Notes: a model not told the origin generated them from the letters alone. Shown: positions 50,243-60,078, numbered from the stretch's first letter. The stretch is 64,000 nucleotides of DNA from Saprospirales bacterium GYS_P2D (GCA_009833045.1 WUUP01000005.1:124001-188000), one strand, 5' to 3'. Numbers and translations: made by a program.

Positions 50243-51823
50243 ATGCGTCTTTATACCCTTTTGTCCTTGGTCTTATGTAGTCTGATCATCTATGCCCAGC
50301 CTGTCCCAGAGGCTCCAATTATATCTGAGGGAGATGGTCCCTACACACAGCTGATCATCCGAGGAGCGACACTCATCAATAGTACTGGAGCGCCTCCTAT
50401 AGGGCCTGTTGACATAGTCATCGAGGATGATGAGATAGTAGATATCATGGTCGTAGGTTATCCAGGTGTAGAGATAGATTCATCTCGTAGGCCGACGCTT
50501 CGTGAGGGAGGTTACGAGATTGATGCGGAGGGTTCTTATGTGATGCCAGGATTCGTCGATATGCATGGACATATAGGTGGTAGATGGCAGGGAGCTGGAG
50601 GAGAATATGTCTTCAAGCTATGGATGGCGCACGGTATCACGACCATCCGAGATCCATCATGTGGTAATGGTCTCGACTGGGTCCTCAAACATAAAGAGCT
50701 CAGTGAGCAAAATAAGATCACAGCTCCACGCATACAGGCTTATACAGCATTTGGTATGGGATCAGAGGAGCCGATCAGTACGCCTGAGATGGCCCGAGAC
50801 TGGGTGCGAGACAATGCTAAAAAAGGTGCTGACGGTATTAAGTTTTTTGGGCTTTCGCCAAAACTATTTGCTGCCGCACTCGACGAAAATAAGAAGCTCG
50901 GACTACGATCTGCCTGTCACCATGCACAGATGGAAGTAGGACGCTGGAATGTCCTACACTCTGCGAGAGCTGGGTTGACATCTATGGAGCACTGGTATGG
51001 GTTACCAGAGGCATTGTTTTCTGATCGTACCCTACAGGATTATCGACTTGACTACAACTATCAAAATGAGCAACATCGATTTGGCGAAGCTGGTAAGCTC
51101 TGGAAGCAAGCAGCTAAGCCATACTCAGAACATTGGGAATCGGTGATGGAGGAGCTATTAGAACTGGATTTTACTATTGATCCTACATTCAATATTTATG
51201 AAGCCAGCCGAGATCTACATAGAGCTCGCAGAGCTGAGTGGCATGAGGACTATACGCTACCGAGCCTGTGGCATTTTTATCAGCCGAGCAAGATCAGCCA
51301 CGGGTCTTATTGGCACTATTGGGGCACAGAGGAGGAGGTGAGCTGGCGCCAAAACTACAATCTCTGGATGACCTTCATCAATGAATATAAAAACCGAGGG
51401 GGTAGAGTCACCGCTGGCTCAGATTCAGGATTTATCTTTCAGCTTTATGGCTTTGCCTATATCCGAGAGCTGGAGCTGCTGAGAGAAGCTGGCTTTCATC
51501 CATTGGAGGTGATACGATCGGCTACGCTCTATGGAGCTGAGGCGCTTGGGATGGATGATATGATCGGCTCAGTCGAGATCGGGAAGAAGGCTGACCTCAT
51601 TATCATCGACGAAAATCCACTTCAGAATCTAAAAGTCCTTTACGGCACGGGAGCTATTAAGCTCACTGATGATAATGAAGTAGTCCGAGTCGGTGGAGTC
51701 AAGTATACGATCAAAGATGGAATCATCTACGATGCTAAGCAGCTCCTCGCTGATGTCAAAGACATGGTCGATAAAGAAAAAGAAGAATCGGGCTGGGAGC
51801 TTAAGCAGCCAGGAATGAAGTAG
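50243..51823 (+). CDS. Secreted amidohydrolase-family protein
   Basis: 526 residues. Signal peptide MRLYTLLSLVLCSLIIYAQ, then an imidazolonepropionase-type amidohydrolase fold. The metal-binding HxH is H108 and H110 (PGFVDMHGHIGG); later motifs are CHHAQMEVGRW, TSMEHWYGL and TAGSDSGF with the catalytic aspartate. The C-terminal GSVEIGKKADLIIIDENP is the second beta-sandwich strand set typical of the family. Substrate unknown; related enzymes cleave dipeptides, imides or organophosphates. The gene stands alone. Confidence 0.88.
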   Translation: MRLYTLLSLVLCSLIIYAQPVPEAPIISEGDGPYTQLIIRGATLINSTGAPPIGPVDIVIEDDEIVDIMVVGYPGVEIDSSRRPTLREGGYEIDAEGSYVMPGFVDMHGHIGGRWQGAGGEYVFKLWMAHGITTIRDPSCGNGLDWVLKHKELSEQNKITAPRIQAYTAFGMGSEEPISTPEMARDWVRDNAKKGADGIKFFGLSPKLFAAALDENKKLGLRSACHHAQMEVGRWNVLHSARAGLTSMEHWYGLPEALFSDRTLQDYRLDYNYQNEQHRFGEAGKLWKQAAKPYSEHWESVMEELLELDFTIDPTFNIYEASRDLHRARRAEWHEDYTLPSLWHFYQPSKISHGSYWHYWGTEEEVSWRQNYNLWMTFINEYKNRGGRVTAGSDSGFIFQLYGFAYIRELELLREAGFHPLEVIRSATLYGAEALGMDDMIGSVEIGKKADLIIIDENPLQNLKVLYGTGAIKLTDDNEVVRVGGVKYTIKDGIIYDAKQLLADVKDMVDKEKEESGWELKQPGMK

Positions 51824-51940
51824 GGGATTAATAACGGATAATTCTAAGACCCGTATTCCCTCAAGGGGAGGGCTTTGTCATGGGGTTAATACATTTAAAA
51901 GGAGCCATATTTATCTTGCAGCTTTAGACGCCACGCAGAA

Positions 51941-52630
51941 TCAGCCTTCTGTCTGATCTGTCAACCTGAAACCGACACCATGGATGTTCTCGATTTTGAC
52001 AGACTGATCACCAGATAAATGCTTCCTCAGCCGACTGATGAATACGTCCATACTCCTACCGAGGAAGTAATCTTCTTTTCCCCAGACACGCTCGAGTAGG
52101 TCTTTCCGAGATACGATATCATTTTTATGAAGGAGTAGCTGCTGAAGGAGTTCTCCCTCACGCTGAGTGAGCTTTATCTTTTCTTCGTCATTGTGTAGAT
52201 GGAGATTAGCAAAATCAAAGGTGTACTTGCCGATGACAAAGGATTCTATTTTATCCGTATTGACGAATCTTCTCCTTAAGAAGACATTGATCTTCAGTAT
52301 CAGTTCCTCGATGCTAAATGGCTTGGTGATGTAGTCGTCGGCACCTATCTTGAGCCCTTTTATTTTATCTTCTTTGAGCGACTTAGCAGTGACGAATATG
52401 ATCGGTACTTGAGAGTTGACTTCTCGTATTTTTTCAGCCAGAGTAAATCCATCCATCACGGGTAGCATGACGTCAATCACGCAGATGTCAAAACTTTCGG
52501 TATTGAATGCCTTCAGTGCTGATGCCCCATCTTCATGATGCTGTACATCATAGCCTTCTTGGCTCAGCGTATCGTTAGTGAGAAATGCTAAGGTGTCGTC
52601 GTCTTCGACGTATAGGACTTTATCAGCCAT
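51941..52630 (-). CDS. Response regulator, OmpR family (RprY-like)
   Basis: 229 residues. Receiver domain with D53 as the phosphorylation site (DICVIDVMLPVMDGF), acidic pair E9/D10/D11, T/S switch FVTAKS and K in DDYITKPF. The winged-helix output domain (about 135-225) contains the SRKDLLERVWGKEDYFLGRSMDVFISRLRKHL recognition region. Overlaps the histidine kinase gene by 8 bp, which makes a coupled pair typical of RprX/RprY in Bacteroidota. Target genes are not evident. Confidence 0.93.
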   Translation of the reverse strand: MADKVLYVEDDDTLAFLTNDTLSQEGYDVQHHEDGASALKAFNTESFDICVIDVMLPVMDGFTLAEKIREVNSQVPIIFVTAKSLKEDKIKGLKIGADDYITKPFSIEELILKINVFLRRRFVNTDKIESFVIGKYTFDFANLHLHNDEEKIKLTQREGELLQQLLLHKNDIVSRKDLLERVWGKEDYFLGRSMDVFISRLRKHLSGDQSVKIENIHGVGFRLTDQTEG

Positions 52631-53891
52631 GGTTTAGTGGGATTTGGATGCTAAATTTTGAGCCTTTCTCATATTCGGATTCTACAGTGATATCCCAGCC
52701 ATGAGCTTTGCAGATATTATATACATAGAATAATCCGAGACCGAAGCCTTTGACATCGTGCACGTTGCCCGTAGATACACGGTAAAACTTTTTGAAAAGC
52801 TTCTCAATTTCCTCTTTCTTGATACCAATACCATTATCGATGAATTCGAGTACTATATTTTCTCCTTTGCTATAAGAGCTCACGACGATCTGAGGGGCAT
52901 TTTTACAATATTTAATTGCATTGTCGAGGATATTGCACACTACATTGGAGAAGTGCAATTTGTCAGCAGTGATCATGATAGACTCTAGATCGCTGTCGAG
53001 CTTGACCTGTCCAGGATCGATCTTAATATTTTCAGCACTGATGATCTCTTGGAGTACCGATATGACATCAAATGATTCTTTTGATAGCTTAAAGTTGTCC
53101 GATTCCAACCGAGCTAAGCTTAATACTTTTTCCACCTGATTATTGAGGCGTTCATTTTGATCAGATATGATCTCTGTATACTTTTTAAGGCGACTATTGC
53201 TCTGGAGATGTGGATCTTTTTTGAGATAGTCAGATGCTATTTTAATTGATGAGATAGGCGTTTTAAACTCGTGAGTCATGTTATTTATAAAGTCCTTCTG
53301 GAGCTCAGAGAGTTTTTTCTGCTGTAGGATCACCCACATCGAGTAGCTGAAGAATCCTAATGCAAATAATGTGATCAGACTGAATATGATATTCTGCCAC
53401 ATATTGCTGATGAGGAAAGCTGTCCTATGAGGAAATTTCACCACGAAATAATAAGTAAGATTGTCAAATTTGGACATGTCCTTACTTCCTTCTTTGGTAT
53501 GGTCCAGATGATTGAGCTTGCAGAAACTACCGTAGACTAATTCCTCAGAGTGACAATCAAAAACGGCATATTCAAAATCGGCGCCGACTGCTTTCTCTTC
53601 AAACTCTCTAATGAGGAAATCTTCCAAGATATTAGAGTCTATGAAGTCATTGATATTGACCGCATAGTAGTTAGAACTCTTACGCTGGACGAGATTATGT
53701 TTGGGCAGCTCAGCGTTGTTCCATTCAGATATTTTCTGAGCGACATCATAGAGCGCCATAGTCACTGTCTGATTAAATTCAGCGTCCTTCAGGCTAAAAG
53801 CCCGATATAACCAGTAGGACTGGATACTCAATATCCCGAGGATAGAGATAGCTCCAAATAGGACTAAGCGACGTATGAGATAATTAGACAT
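52623..53891 (-). CDS. Sensor histidine kinase (RprX-like)
   Basis: 422 residues. Membrane segments at about 9-30 and 159-188 flank a periplasmic sensor of about 130 residues with two cysteines. HisKA domain with H207 in THEFKTPISS, and HATPase_c domain with N (NVVCNILDNAIKYC), DNGIGIKKEEI (G1) and GFGLGLFYVYNI (G2). No PAS or HAMP domain. It phosphorylates the response regulator that overlaps its 3' end. The signal is unknown. Divergent from the DUF4271 gene. Confidence 0.93.
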   Translation of the reverse strand: MSNYLIRRLVLFGAISILGILSIQSYWLYRAFSLKDAEFNQTVTMALYDVAQKISEWNNAELPKHNLVQRKSSNYYAVNINDFIDSNILEDFLIREFEEKAVGADFEYAVFDCHSEELVYGSFCKLNHLDHTKEGSKDMSKFDNLTYYFVVKFPHRTAFLISNMWQNIIFSLITLFALGFFSYSMWVILQQKKLSELQKDFINNMTHEFKTPISSIKIASDYLKKDPHLQSNSRLKKYTEIISDQNERLNNQVEKVLSLARLESDNFKLSKESFDVISVLQEIISAENIKIDPGQVKLDSDLESIMITADKLHFSNVVCNILDNAIKYCKNAPQIVVSSYSKGENIVLEFIDNGIGIKKEEIEKLFKKFYRVSTGNVHDVKGFGLGLFYVYNICKAHGWDITVESEYEKGSKFSIQIPLNHG

Positions 53892-54014
53892 AACACAAAG
53901 ATTTGAACATTTCTACCACTATTGATACCTGCATTTTTCACTTAACAGGGCGTTAACAGCCGAATATCGTCAAAAAAAGAGACTCAAAAGAAGCGAAGGA
54001 CATCTTGATCTAAT

Positions 54015-54022
54015 TACTTTTG
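54015..54022 (+). promoter_or_regulatory. -7 element upstream of the DUF4271 gene
   Basis: TACTTTTG fits TAnnTTTG and ends 6 bp before the ATG at 54029, so this message may also be leaderless. It excludes the earlier TTG in the same frame. Confidence 0.5.
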
Positions 54023-54028
54023 GCTCTG

Positions 54029-54979
54029 ATGCGACTGAGTTTTATAATACTATTATGGACTTTGAGCCTGACTCTGCTATCGAGTCAAAGCACCAATCCA
54101 TTTGACCTTCATGGTAGAACTGCAAATGCAGAGGCAAACGCTATCAACCAGATAGAATCCGATACCACTTTCGCTCCACTTGATAGTATAGAGGTTGTTA
54201 TGTCAGATGAAGATATCACTCCCTTGGTCTCATCTAATAATCCCTTTGATGTAGGTATAAGTAGTGTCAAGTCAAGTCATAATACAAATGTAATCTCAGC
54301 ACCAGCACCGGCAAAAAAGCCTAAAGCAAAGGAATCCAGTAGTGGGTCAAATATTTTGTGGATAGCCTTGTCTATATTTTTTGCGCTGCTGCTCACTGCT
54401 GCTGGAGTGATATTGGATCGTCAGCGACTATCGGTCCACTTTAAGTCGACAATAGATACGACCAGTCTTAAGACTGCTTTTAGGGCTATCAAAAGCCCAT
54501 TTAATTTACAGTTCGTATTACTTTATCTCGCTTTTTTTGTCAATGTCACACTGTTTTTGGTGATCGCCTCACAGCGGGACCTCATTCCTCTTGACCATAA
54601 ATGGTACCTCTTGATGATGGGTTTATTAAGTATATATGGAGTGAGGCATCTGATCATGCTGATCATAGACTATGTATATCCTTTGGATCATATAGTGTCT
54701 GTGCAAAATTATAGCATAAGTATACATAATTTGATCATAGCGGTTATTCTGCTTCCTTTGATTTTAGGATTTCAGTTTGGTCCAGCTGCTATATCTTCGG
54801 TATTCTTCTATAGTGGTATATTCCTGATAGTTGGAGTTTACATCTTGCGCCAACTGAAAGGTTTACTTTTAGCGATGGGAATTAAGGGCTTTAACCTCAT
54901 CTATTTTTTTATATATCTTTGCGCCGTCGAAATAGCACCCTTCCTTATGGCGTTAAAAGCCATGCATCTGGGTGTCTAA
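54029..54979 (+). CDS. DUF4271 membrane protein
   Basis: About 316 residues. An N-terminal hydrophobic segment (MRLSFIILLWTLSLTLLSSQ) looks like a signal peptide. A disordered S/P/A/D-rich stretch follows to about 105, then seven or so membrane segments. The C-terminal part, including the NYSISIHNLIIAVILLPLILG and YFFIYLCAVEIAPFLMALKA regions, is the DUF4271 pattern. In Bacteroidota it lies next to hemD, as here (28 bp), suggesting a role linked to tetrapyrrole metabolism; the biochemical role is unknown. Confidence 0.82.
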   Translation: MRLSFIILLWTLSLTLLSSQSTNPFDLHGRTANAEANAINQIESDTTFAPLDSIEVVMSDEDITPLVSSNNPFDVGISSVKSSHNTNVISAPAPAKKPKAKESSSGSNILWIALSIFFALLLTAAGVILDRQRLSVHFKSTIDTTSLKTAFRAIKSPFNLQFVLLYLAFFVNVTLFLVIASQRDLIPLDHKWYLLMMGLLSIYGVRHLIMLIIDYVYPLDHIVSVQNYSISIHNLIIAVILLPLILGFQFGPAAISSVFFYSGIFLIVGVYILRQLKGLLLAMGIKGFNLIYFFIYLCAVEIAPFLMALKAMHLGV

Positions 54980-55007
54980 CATAGACATTTTACACTAAAA
55001 GTATTGC

Positions 55008-55787
55008 ATGTCGACGGAATCTAAAGTTAAGGCGGTGGAAAGTTATAAGAGGGTAAAGACGATTTTAATTTCTCAACCAGAGCCCTCGAGATCTCCCTAT
55101 TTTGATTTGGCTAAAAAATGGAACCTCCAGATTGACTGGAGACCATTCATACATGTGGAGCCAGTCACTGAAAAAGAATTCAGAAGAAATAGGATACGTC
55201 CTGATGAGTTTTCTGCGATTATTTTCACCAGTAAGAATGCTGTAGATCACTTCTTCAGTATTTGTGATACCATCCGATGTAAGATGTCTCAGAGTACTAA
55301 GTATTTCTGTCTGACAAAAGCCATTGCTGATTATCTCCAAAAGTTCATCGTATATCGTAAGAGAAAGGTGTTCGTAGGAGAACGAAAAATAGAAGATCTT
55401 GAGACTGCGCTCATGAAGCACAAGGACAAAGAGAGATTCTTACTCCCTTGCTCTAATCTCGGTGCTAAGGAGGTAGTAAAATTTCTCTCTGAGAGAAATT
55501 TTGATTTCAAAGATGTCATGATGTACAAGACAGTGGCGAGTGATCTATCAGATCTGAGCGATGTGACTTATGATATCTTGGTATTCTTTAGTCCACTAGG
55601 GATTGATTCTCTTTATGAGAACTTTCCTGACTTCAAACAGAATGATACTCGATTAGCCATTTTTGGTAGCGCAACTAAAAAAGCAGTATTGGATAGAGGG
55701 TTGACGATTAATATCGAGCCTACCGCCGAATACCGATCTATGACCATGGCGATCGAAAACTACCTGAAAGTCTCTAATAAAGAGTAG
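55008..55787 (+). CDS. hemD: Uroporphyrinogen-III synthase
   Basis: Closes and rearranges hydroxymethylbilane in heme and siroheme synthesis. 259 residues. The family is poorly conserved, but VKTILISQPEPSRSPYFDLAKK at the start, AIIFTSKNAVDHFFSI, YDILVFFSPLGIDSLYENFP and RLAIFGSATKKAVLDRG near the end follow the bilobal HemD pattern. It sits directly after DUF4271, the usual Bacteroidota arrangement. Likely co-transcribed with the following Nudix gene, 5 bp downstream. Confidence 0.88.
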   Translation: MSTESKVKAVESYKRVKTILISQPEPSRSPYFDLAKKWNLQIDWRPFIHVEPVTEKEFRRNRIRPDEFSAIIFTSKNAVDHFFSICDTIRCKMSQSTKYFCLTKAIADYLQKFIVYRKRKVFVGERKIEDLETALMKHKDKERFLLPCSNLGAKEVVKFLSERNFDFKDVMMYKTVASDLSDLSDVTYDILVFFSPLGIDSLYENFPDFKQNDTRLAIFGSATKKAVLDRGLTINIEPTAEYRSMTMAIENYLKVSNKE

Positions 55788-55792
55788 AACTG

Positions 55793-56440
55793 ATGCAGAC
55801 CCACGATCAAGAAAAGCGGGTCAAAAGTAGGCTTCTGACTCAAAAACTCAAAGGACCTTTACCGGGCTTATCTGCCCAGCGCATCATGGCTCCTCGTAGC
55901 GCTGATGCAGCACAGTATTATCAAGTGAGTGACACAGCTCGACATGCTGCTGTGATGCTGCTACTCTATCAAAAAGGGTCAGAGTGGCATACTCTATTCA
56001 TGAAGAGGTCCATCCGTCAAAATGACAAGCATAGTGGTCAACTCAGCTTCCCTGGAGGTAAAAAAGATTTGACAGATAAGTCGCTAAAAGAGACAGCGCT
56101 CCGAGAAACTAATGAAGAGGTAGGTATAAGCTCTGATGACATCGATATCATTGGAAGTTTATCTCCTTTGTACGTATATGCCAGTGATTTCGTAGTACAG
56201 CCATATGTGGGTATCACTCATCCTGAGGTAGAGATCATCAAAAATGATGATGAGGTAGATAAAGTGATCACTGCTCCTATGAAATATTTTGATCAGCGTG
56301 AGATTCTGAAGCATACTAATTTGGAGGTGCGAAACATGGTAATCAAGGATGTACCCTATTTTGACCTGTATGGAGAGGTCCTATGGGGAGCTACGGCGAT
56401 GATGTTTAGTGAATTTCTATATCTATGGAGAGAATTATAG
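55793..56440 (+). CDS. Nudix hydrolase, CoA pyrophosphatase (NudL) type
   Basis: 215 residues. The Nudix box GGKKDLTDKSLKETALRETNEEVGI (about 87-111) is complete, with the catalytic REXXEE set. Preceding residues (DKHSGQLSFPGGK) and PLYVYASDFVVQPYVG follow the CoA-diphosphatase subgroup, which cleaves CoA and acyl-CoA to phosphopantetheine and 3',5'-ADP. It starts 5 bp after hemD. Confidence 0.88.
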   Translation: MQTHDQEKRVKSRLLTQKLKGPLPGLSAQRIMAPRSADAAQYYQVSDTARHAAVMLLLYQKGSEWHTLFMKRSIRQNDKHSGQLSFPGGKKDLTDKSLKETALRETNEEVGISSDDIDIIGSLSPLYVYASDFVVQPYVGITHPEVEIIKNDDEVDKVITAPMKYFDQREILKHTNLEVRNMVIKDVPYFDLYGEVLWGATAMMFSEFLYLWREL

Positions 56441-56488
56441 TGCTATCTCTATATCTTACCGATCCGGTATCCTTTTAAAATTGAATAA

Positions 56489-57136
56489 ATGATTCAAAGA
56501 GTAGGTCTTCTGATTATTACAATGCTTTTAGTGATAGGATCTGCTCGTGCTCAAGGGGTATGGGAGCATAGGAAGAGCTCCGATGATATACACGCCTATA
56601 CTCGTCAGGTAGAGAGCTCCAAATTTGATGAGTTCAAAGTCATCGCAGAGTTTGAGGGTACCATACCTGCCGTATTAGCGGTACTCAAAGATTTCGAGAT
56701 CTATCCTATTTTATTCGATGGGACTAAGAAAGTTGTCAATCATGTTGATGAGTCTCATTTGTTTATTAATCATGTGTTTATTGATACGCCTTTCCCCGCT
56801 AAGGATAGAGATGCTGTATACAAAAACGAACTGACCTACCATCCAGATAAAAGGATGCTGAAGATTGAAGTAGAATGTATAGATGAATATTACGTGCCGA
56901 GGAAAAAGTATATCCAAATGAGTAGCTGCCAAGGGCAATGGCTTATCGAACAAATCAATGTAAATACAATAAGATTGACACATCAGTTTTTAATGGATCC
57001 TGGTGGTAATGTCCCGGCATTTATAGTCAATATGCAAACCGTAAAGAATCCTATAAAGACAGTCAAAGCCATTAAAAGTCTGGTGAATAATGAAAAATAT
57101 AGACTGGCTGAATATGCGATTTTAAAACAGGGATAG
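56489..57136 (+). CDS. Secreted START-domain protein
   Basis: 215 residues with signal MIQRVGLLIITMLLVIGSARA. The rest resembles a StAR-related lipid-transfer (START) fold: EFKVIAEFEGTIPAVLAVLKDFE at about 48-70, DRDAVYKNELTYHPD and a C-terminal PAFIVNMQTVKNPIKTVKAIKSLV helix. START domains bind hydrophobic ligands. Ligand unknown. Follows the Nudix gene by 48 bp on the same strand. Confidence 0.82.
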   Translation: MIQRVGLLIITMLLVIGSARAQGVWEHRKSSDDIHAYTRQVESSKFDEFKVIAEFEGTIPAVLAVLKDFEIYPILFDGTKKVVNHVDESHLFINHVFIDTPFPAKDRDAVYKNELTYHPDKRMLKIEVECIDEYYVPRKKYIQMSSCQGQWLIEQINVNTIRLTHQFLMDPGGNVPAFIVNMQTVKNPIKTVKAIKSLVNNEKYRLAEYAILKQG

Positions 57137-57173
57137 CTTTTTTGTGTTAATGATAAAAGTCTAAATAACTACT

Positions 57174-58325
57174 ATGCGAAATCTTCTTCTTCTACTATGT
57201 GCGGCATTTTATTGCTGCAATAACACGGCTGTCAATGCGCCAACAAAAACTGAAGACCCCGTCGAAGAAGGGGACAATACCTCTCTCCCACTGAATAAGA
57301 TCAACTTGCCGGATGGATATGAGATAGCTATCTACGCTGATGATGTAGAAAATGCCCGCTCTATGGCTTTGTCACCCACAGGTACTCTATATGTAGGTAC
57401 CAGATCTAAAGGAAGTGTATATGCGCTAAAGGACACAGATGGTGATCATAAGGTCGATAAGAAGTATGTCTTGCTCGAGGGCGGTAATATGCCAAATGGA
57501 GTAGCGCTCAAAAATGGTGATCTATATGTCGCCGAGGTGAATAGAATATTGAAATGGTCAGATATTGAATCAAAACTGGATAATCCTGGAGAACCAGAAA
57601 TCATCTACGATGAATATCCAACCGAAAAACATCATGGCTGGAAATATATTGCTTTTGGTCCTGATGGAAAGCTATACGTACCAGTTGGTGCACCATGTAA
57701 TATCTGCGAGTCAGAAGATCCGATATTTAATACCATCACACGCATTAATCCAGATGGTACAGATATGGAGATCGTTCAGTCTGGTATTAGAAATACAGTT
57801 GGATTTACATGGCATCCTGAGACGGAGGAGCTATGGTTTACCGACAATGGTCGGGACATGATGGGGGATGATATCCCTGGCTGTGAGCTAAATAGAGCTA
57901 CAACGAAAGGCCAGCATTTTGGCTATCCTTACTGTCATCAGGGAGATACCCCTGATCCTGAACATGGTAGTAAGCGTGGATGTGCGGAGTTTACACCACC
58001 CGTACAGACATTGGGACCACATGTAGCTCCGTTGGGGGTAGAGTTTATTGGAGACTCCTTTGATGGAGAAGTAAAAGGAGCTGCCCTCATGGCAGAGCAT
58101 GGCTCATGGAATCGAAGCAAGAAAATCGGATATCGTCTGACGATGGTAGGGCTTGACGCAGATCACAACTCTACAGGATATGAGGTATTCGCTGATGGAT
58201 GGCTGGATGAGGAGTCTGATGAGGCATGGGGACGACCTGTAGATCTCGAGTGGATGCCTGACGGTTCTCTACTCGTGTCTGATGATTTTGCAGATGTCAT
58301 CTACAGAATAGAATACAAAGGATAG
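57174..58325 (+). CDS. PQQ-dependent sugar (sorbosone) dehydrogenase-like lipoprotein
   Basis: 383 residues. Signal MRNLLLLLCAAFYCCNN may carry a lipobox (C at 14 or 15). The mature part is a six-bladed beta-propeller: LPDGYEIAIYADDVENARSMALSPTG, KLYVPVGAPCNICESEDP, GFTWHPETEELWFTDNGRDMMGDD and APLGVEFIGDSF follow the GDH/sorbosone dehydrogenase pattern. Such proteins oxidise sugars in the periplasm and need PQQ, but no PQQ biosynthesis gene is in the window and many homologues have unknown substrates. Confidence 0.85.
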   Translation: MRNLLLLLCAAFYCCNNTAVNAPTKTEDPVEEGDNTSLPLNKINLPDGYEIAIYADDVENARSMALSPTGTLYVGTRSKGSVYALKDTDGDHKVDKKYVLLEGGNMPNGVALKNGDLYVAEVNRILKWSDIESKLDNPGEPEIIYDEYPTEKHHGWKYIAFGPDGKLYVPVGAPCNICESEDPIFNTITRINPDGTDMEIVQSGIRNTVGFTWHPETEELWFTDNGRDMMGDDIPGCELNRATTKGQHFGYPYCHQGDTPDPEHGSKRGCAEFTPPVQTLGPHVAPLGVEFIGDSFDGEVKGAALMAEHGSWNRSKKIGYRLTMVGLDADHNSTGYEVFADGWLDEESDEAWGRPVDLEWMPDGSLLVSDDFADVIYRIEYKG

Positions 58326-58404
58326 AAATTAACTATAAAGAGTCTAAATAGTCTTGGCCATATTCGATAGATATACATACTCTGATAAAATGTGTAAAGC
58401 TTAC

Positions 58405-58412
58405 TATCTTTG
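58405..58412 (+). promoter_or_regulatory. -7 element of the nqr operon
   Basis: TATCTTTG fits TAnnTTTG and lies 28 bp before the ATG of nqrA at 58441. It shows that the longer frame beginning at 58354 is not the true start. Confidence 0.65.
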
Positions 58413-58440
58413 TGGCGATTTTTTCAATCATAGAAGAAAA

Positions 58441-60078
58441 ATGCAGGCAAAACGCAGTTTTTTCCCACAGTTAATAAGTTTGGGGAGCATGATGCTCTTA
58501 AGTCAGTCAGTATTCGCTCAAGGAGCTGGAGATAATGGCAGTTTTTATCTCGTCGCTACTTTGGTGATCGTTGGAGCACTTATATTAGTCAGTGCAGTAT
58601 TGACACTCAGTCAAAGTCTTATCTCGGCTGAGGCCACCAAAGTTGGTTTGGAAGAGCCGAAAACATTAGGATTTTCTCTTTCGTCACTGACAGGAGGATC
58701 AGCACCCTCTTACACTAAAGGGCAATCTTTTGTCAATCTCACTAAAGGACATGATATCCTGCTCAGTGGAGAGGCGACAAAAGAAATAGCAGATGCTAAT
58801 ATTACAAGATTCGCAGTAAGGCCTCCAAATTTCAGAGGTCTCGAGCCAATACCTAAGGTAGTCGTAGAAGTAGGAGATGAGGTGAAAGCTGGTGATGTCA
58901 TATTTCACGGCAAGAAGGATGATACAGTAAAGTATGTCTCTCCTGTGAGTGGTGAAGTAGTAGAGGTACGAAGAGGCGATAAAAGAGCGATCACAGAGGT
59001 TATCATTCTCGCAGACAAGGAAATAAAGTATAAGCAGTTTGATCCACCAAGTATCACAGAGTCTTCCAGAGAAGATATCGTAGCATTTCTCACTGAGAGT
59101 GGTGGATGGACTATGCTCAATCAGAGACCTTACGATGTCTTGCCAGAGGTTGATGCCACTCCTAAGAATATTTTCATCAGCACATTCGATACAGCTCCAT
59201 TAGCTCCAGATAATAATTTGGTGGTCGAAGGTAAAGGAGAGTTGTTTCAAAAAGGTCTGGATACATTGGCCCGATTGACTGAAGGCAAGGTGTATCTTGG
59301 ATTGGATGGCAATGGTGAGTCAGCGCCAAGCAGTGTTTTCACTGAAGCTTCTGGTGTGGAGAAAGTTTATTTCGCTGGCAAACACCCAAGTGGAAATGTA
59401 GGAGTACAGATCCATCACATAGCGCCGATCAAGGCAGGTGATAAGGTGTGGACACTCGGAGTTCAAGAGGTAATCACACTCGGTGAACTCATGTACAAAG
59501 GCATATACAATGCCCAGCGAATCATAGCTGTGGCTGGGTCTCAAGTGGCTAAGCCACATTATGCGAAAACATATATCGGAGCTAATATTGGAGAATTGCT
59601 CAAAGATCAATTAGGTGAGGAAAAAGTCCGAATCATCGCAGGAGATGTGCTGAGTGGTCGTCAGACCGATCTTGATGGATTCATGGATGTGCATGCTGAT
59701 CAGCTCACTGTGATCGAGGAGGGTGACTACTATGAGATGTTCGGATGGTTACTTCCGATCAAGCCTCGTCCAACGATTTCTAAGACTTTCCCTAATTTCT
59801 TATATCCTAAGTTGAAGTTTGACGGAGATACCAATATGCATGGTGAGAAGAGAGCATTTGTAGTGACTGGACAATATGAAAAAGTCCTGCCGATGAATCT
59901 TTATCCTCAGCACCTACTCAAAGCCGTGATGACTGGGGACTTTGAGCAAATGGAGGGTCTTGGTATTTATGAGCTATCAGAGGAGGACTTAGCATTGTGC
60001 GAGTTTGTATGTACCTCTAAGATGCCACTACAGAGTATCCTCAGAGATGGTCTCGATATGATGCGAGAGCAAGGATAG
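58441..60078 (+). CDS. nqrA: Na+-translocating NADH:quinone reductase subunit A with N-terminal membrane anchor
   Basis: 545 residues, about 90 more than the usual 450. The core from VNLTKGHDILLSGEATKEI onward is normal NqrA, with RPPNFRGLEPIPKVVVEVGDEVKAGDVIFHGKKD, VSPVSGEVVEVRRGDKRAI and HPSGNVGVQIHH in place. The extra N terminus has a signal-like segment (MQAKRSFFPQLISLGSMMLL, then a SVFAQ cleavage-like site) and a membrane helix (about FYLVATLVIVGALILVSAVLTLS, 36-58). NqrA normally has no membrane helix and faces the cytoplasm; cleavage after FAQ would give a periplasmic N terminus and keep the core cytoplasmic. Confidence 0.9.
   Translation: MQAKRSFFPQLISLGSMMLLSQSVFAQGAGDNGSFYLVATLVIVGALILVSAVLTLSQSLISAEATKVGLEEPKTLGFSLSSLTGGSAPSYTKGQSFVNLTKGHDILLSGEATKEIADANITRFAVRPPNFRGLEPIPKVVVEVGDEVKAGDVIFHGKKDDTVKYVSPVSGEVVEVRRGDKRAITEVIILADKEIKYKQFDPPSITESSREDIVAFLTESGGWTMLNQRPYDVLPEVDATPKNIFISTFDTAPLAPDNNLVVEGKGELFQKGLDTLARLTEGKVYLGLDGNGESAPSSVFTEASGVEKVYFAGKHPSGNVGVQIHHIAPIKAGDKVWTLGVQEVITLGELMYKGIYNAQRIIAVAGSQVAKPHYAKTYIGANIGELLKDQLGEEKVRIIAGDVLSGRQTDLDGFMDVHADQLTVIEEGDYYEMFGWLLPIKPRPTISKTFPNFLYPKLKFDGDTNMHGEKRAFVVTGQYEKVLPMNLYPQHLLKAVMTGDFEQMEGLGIYELSEEDLALCEFVCTSKMPLQSILRDGLDMMREQG

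Noticed and set aside
58354-58440. Longer N terminus for NqrA
   Set aside because: It contains the -7 promoter element and puts a non-hydrophobic stretch before the signal segment.
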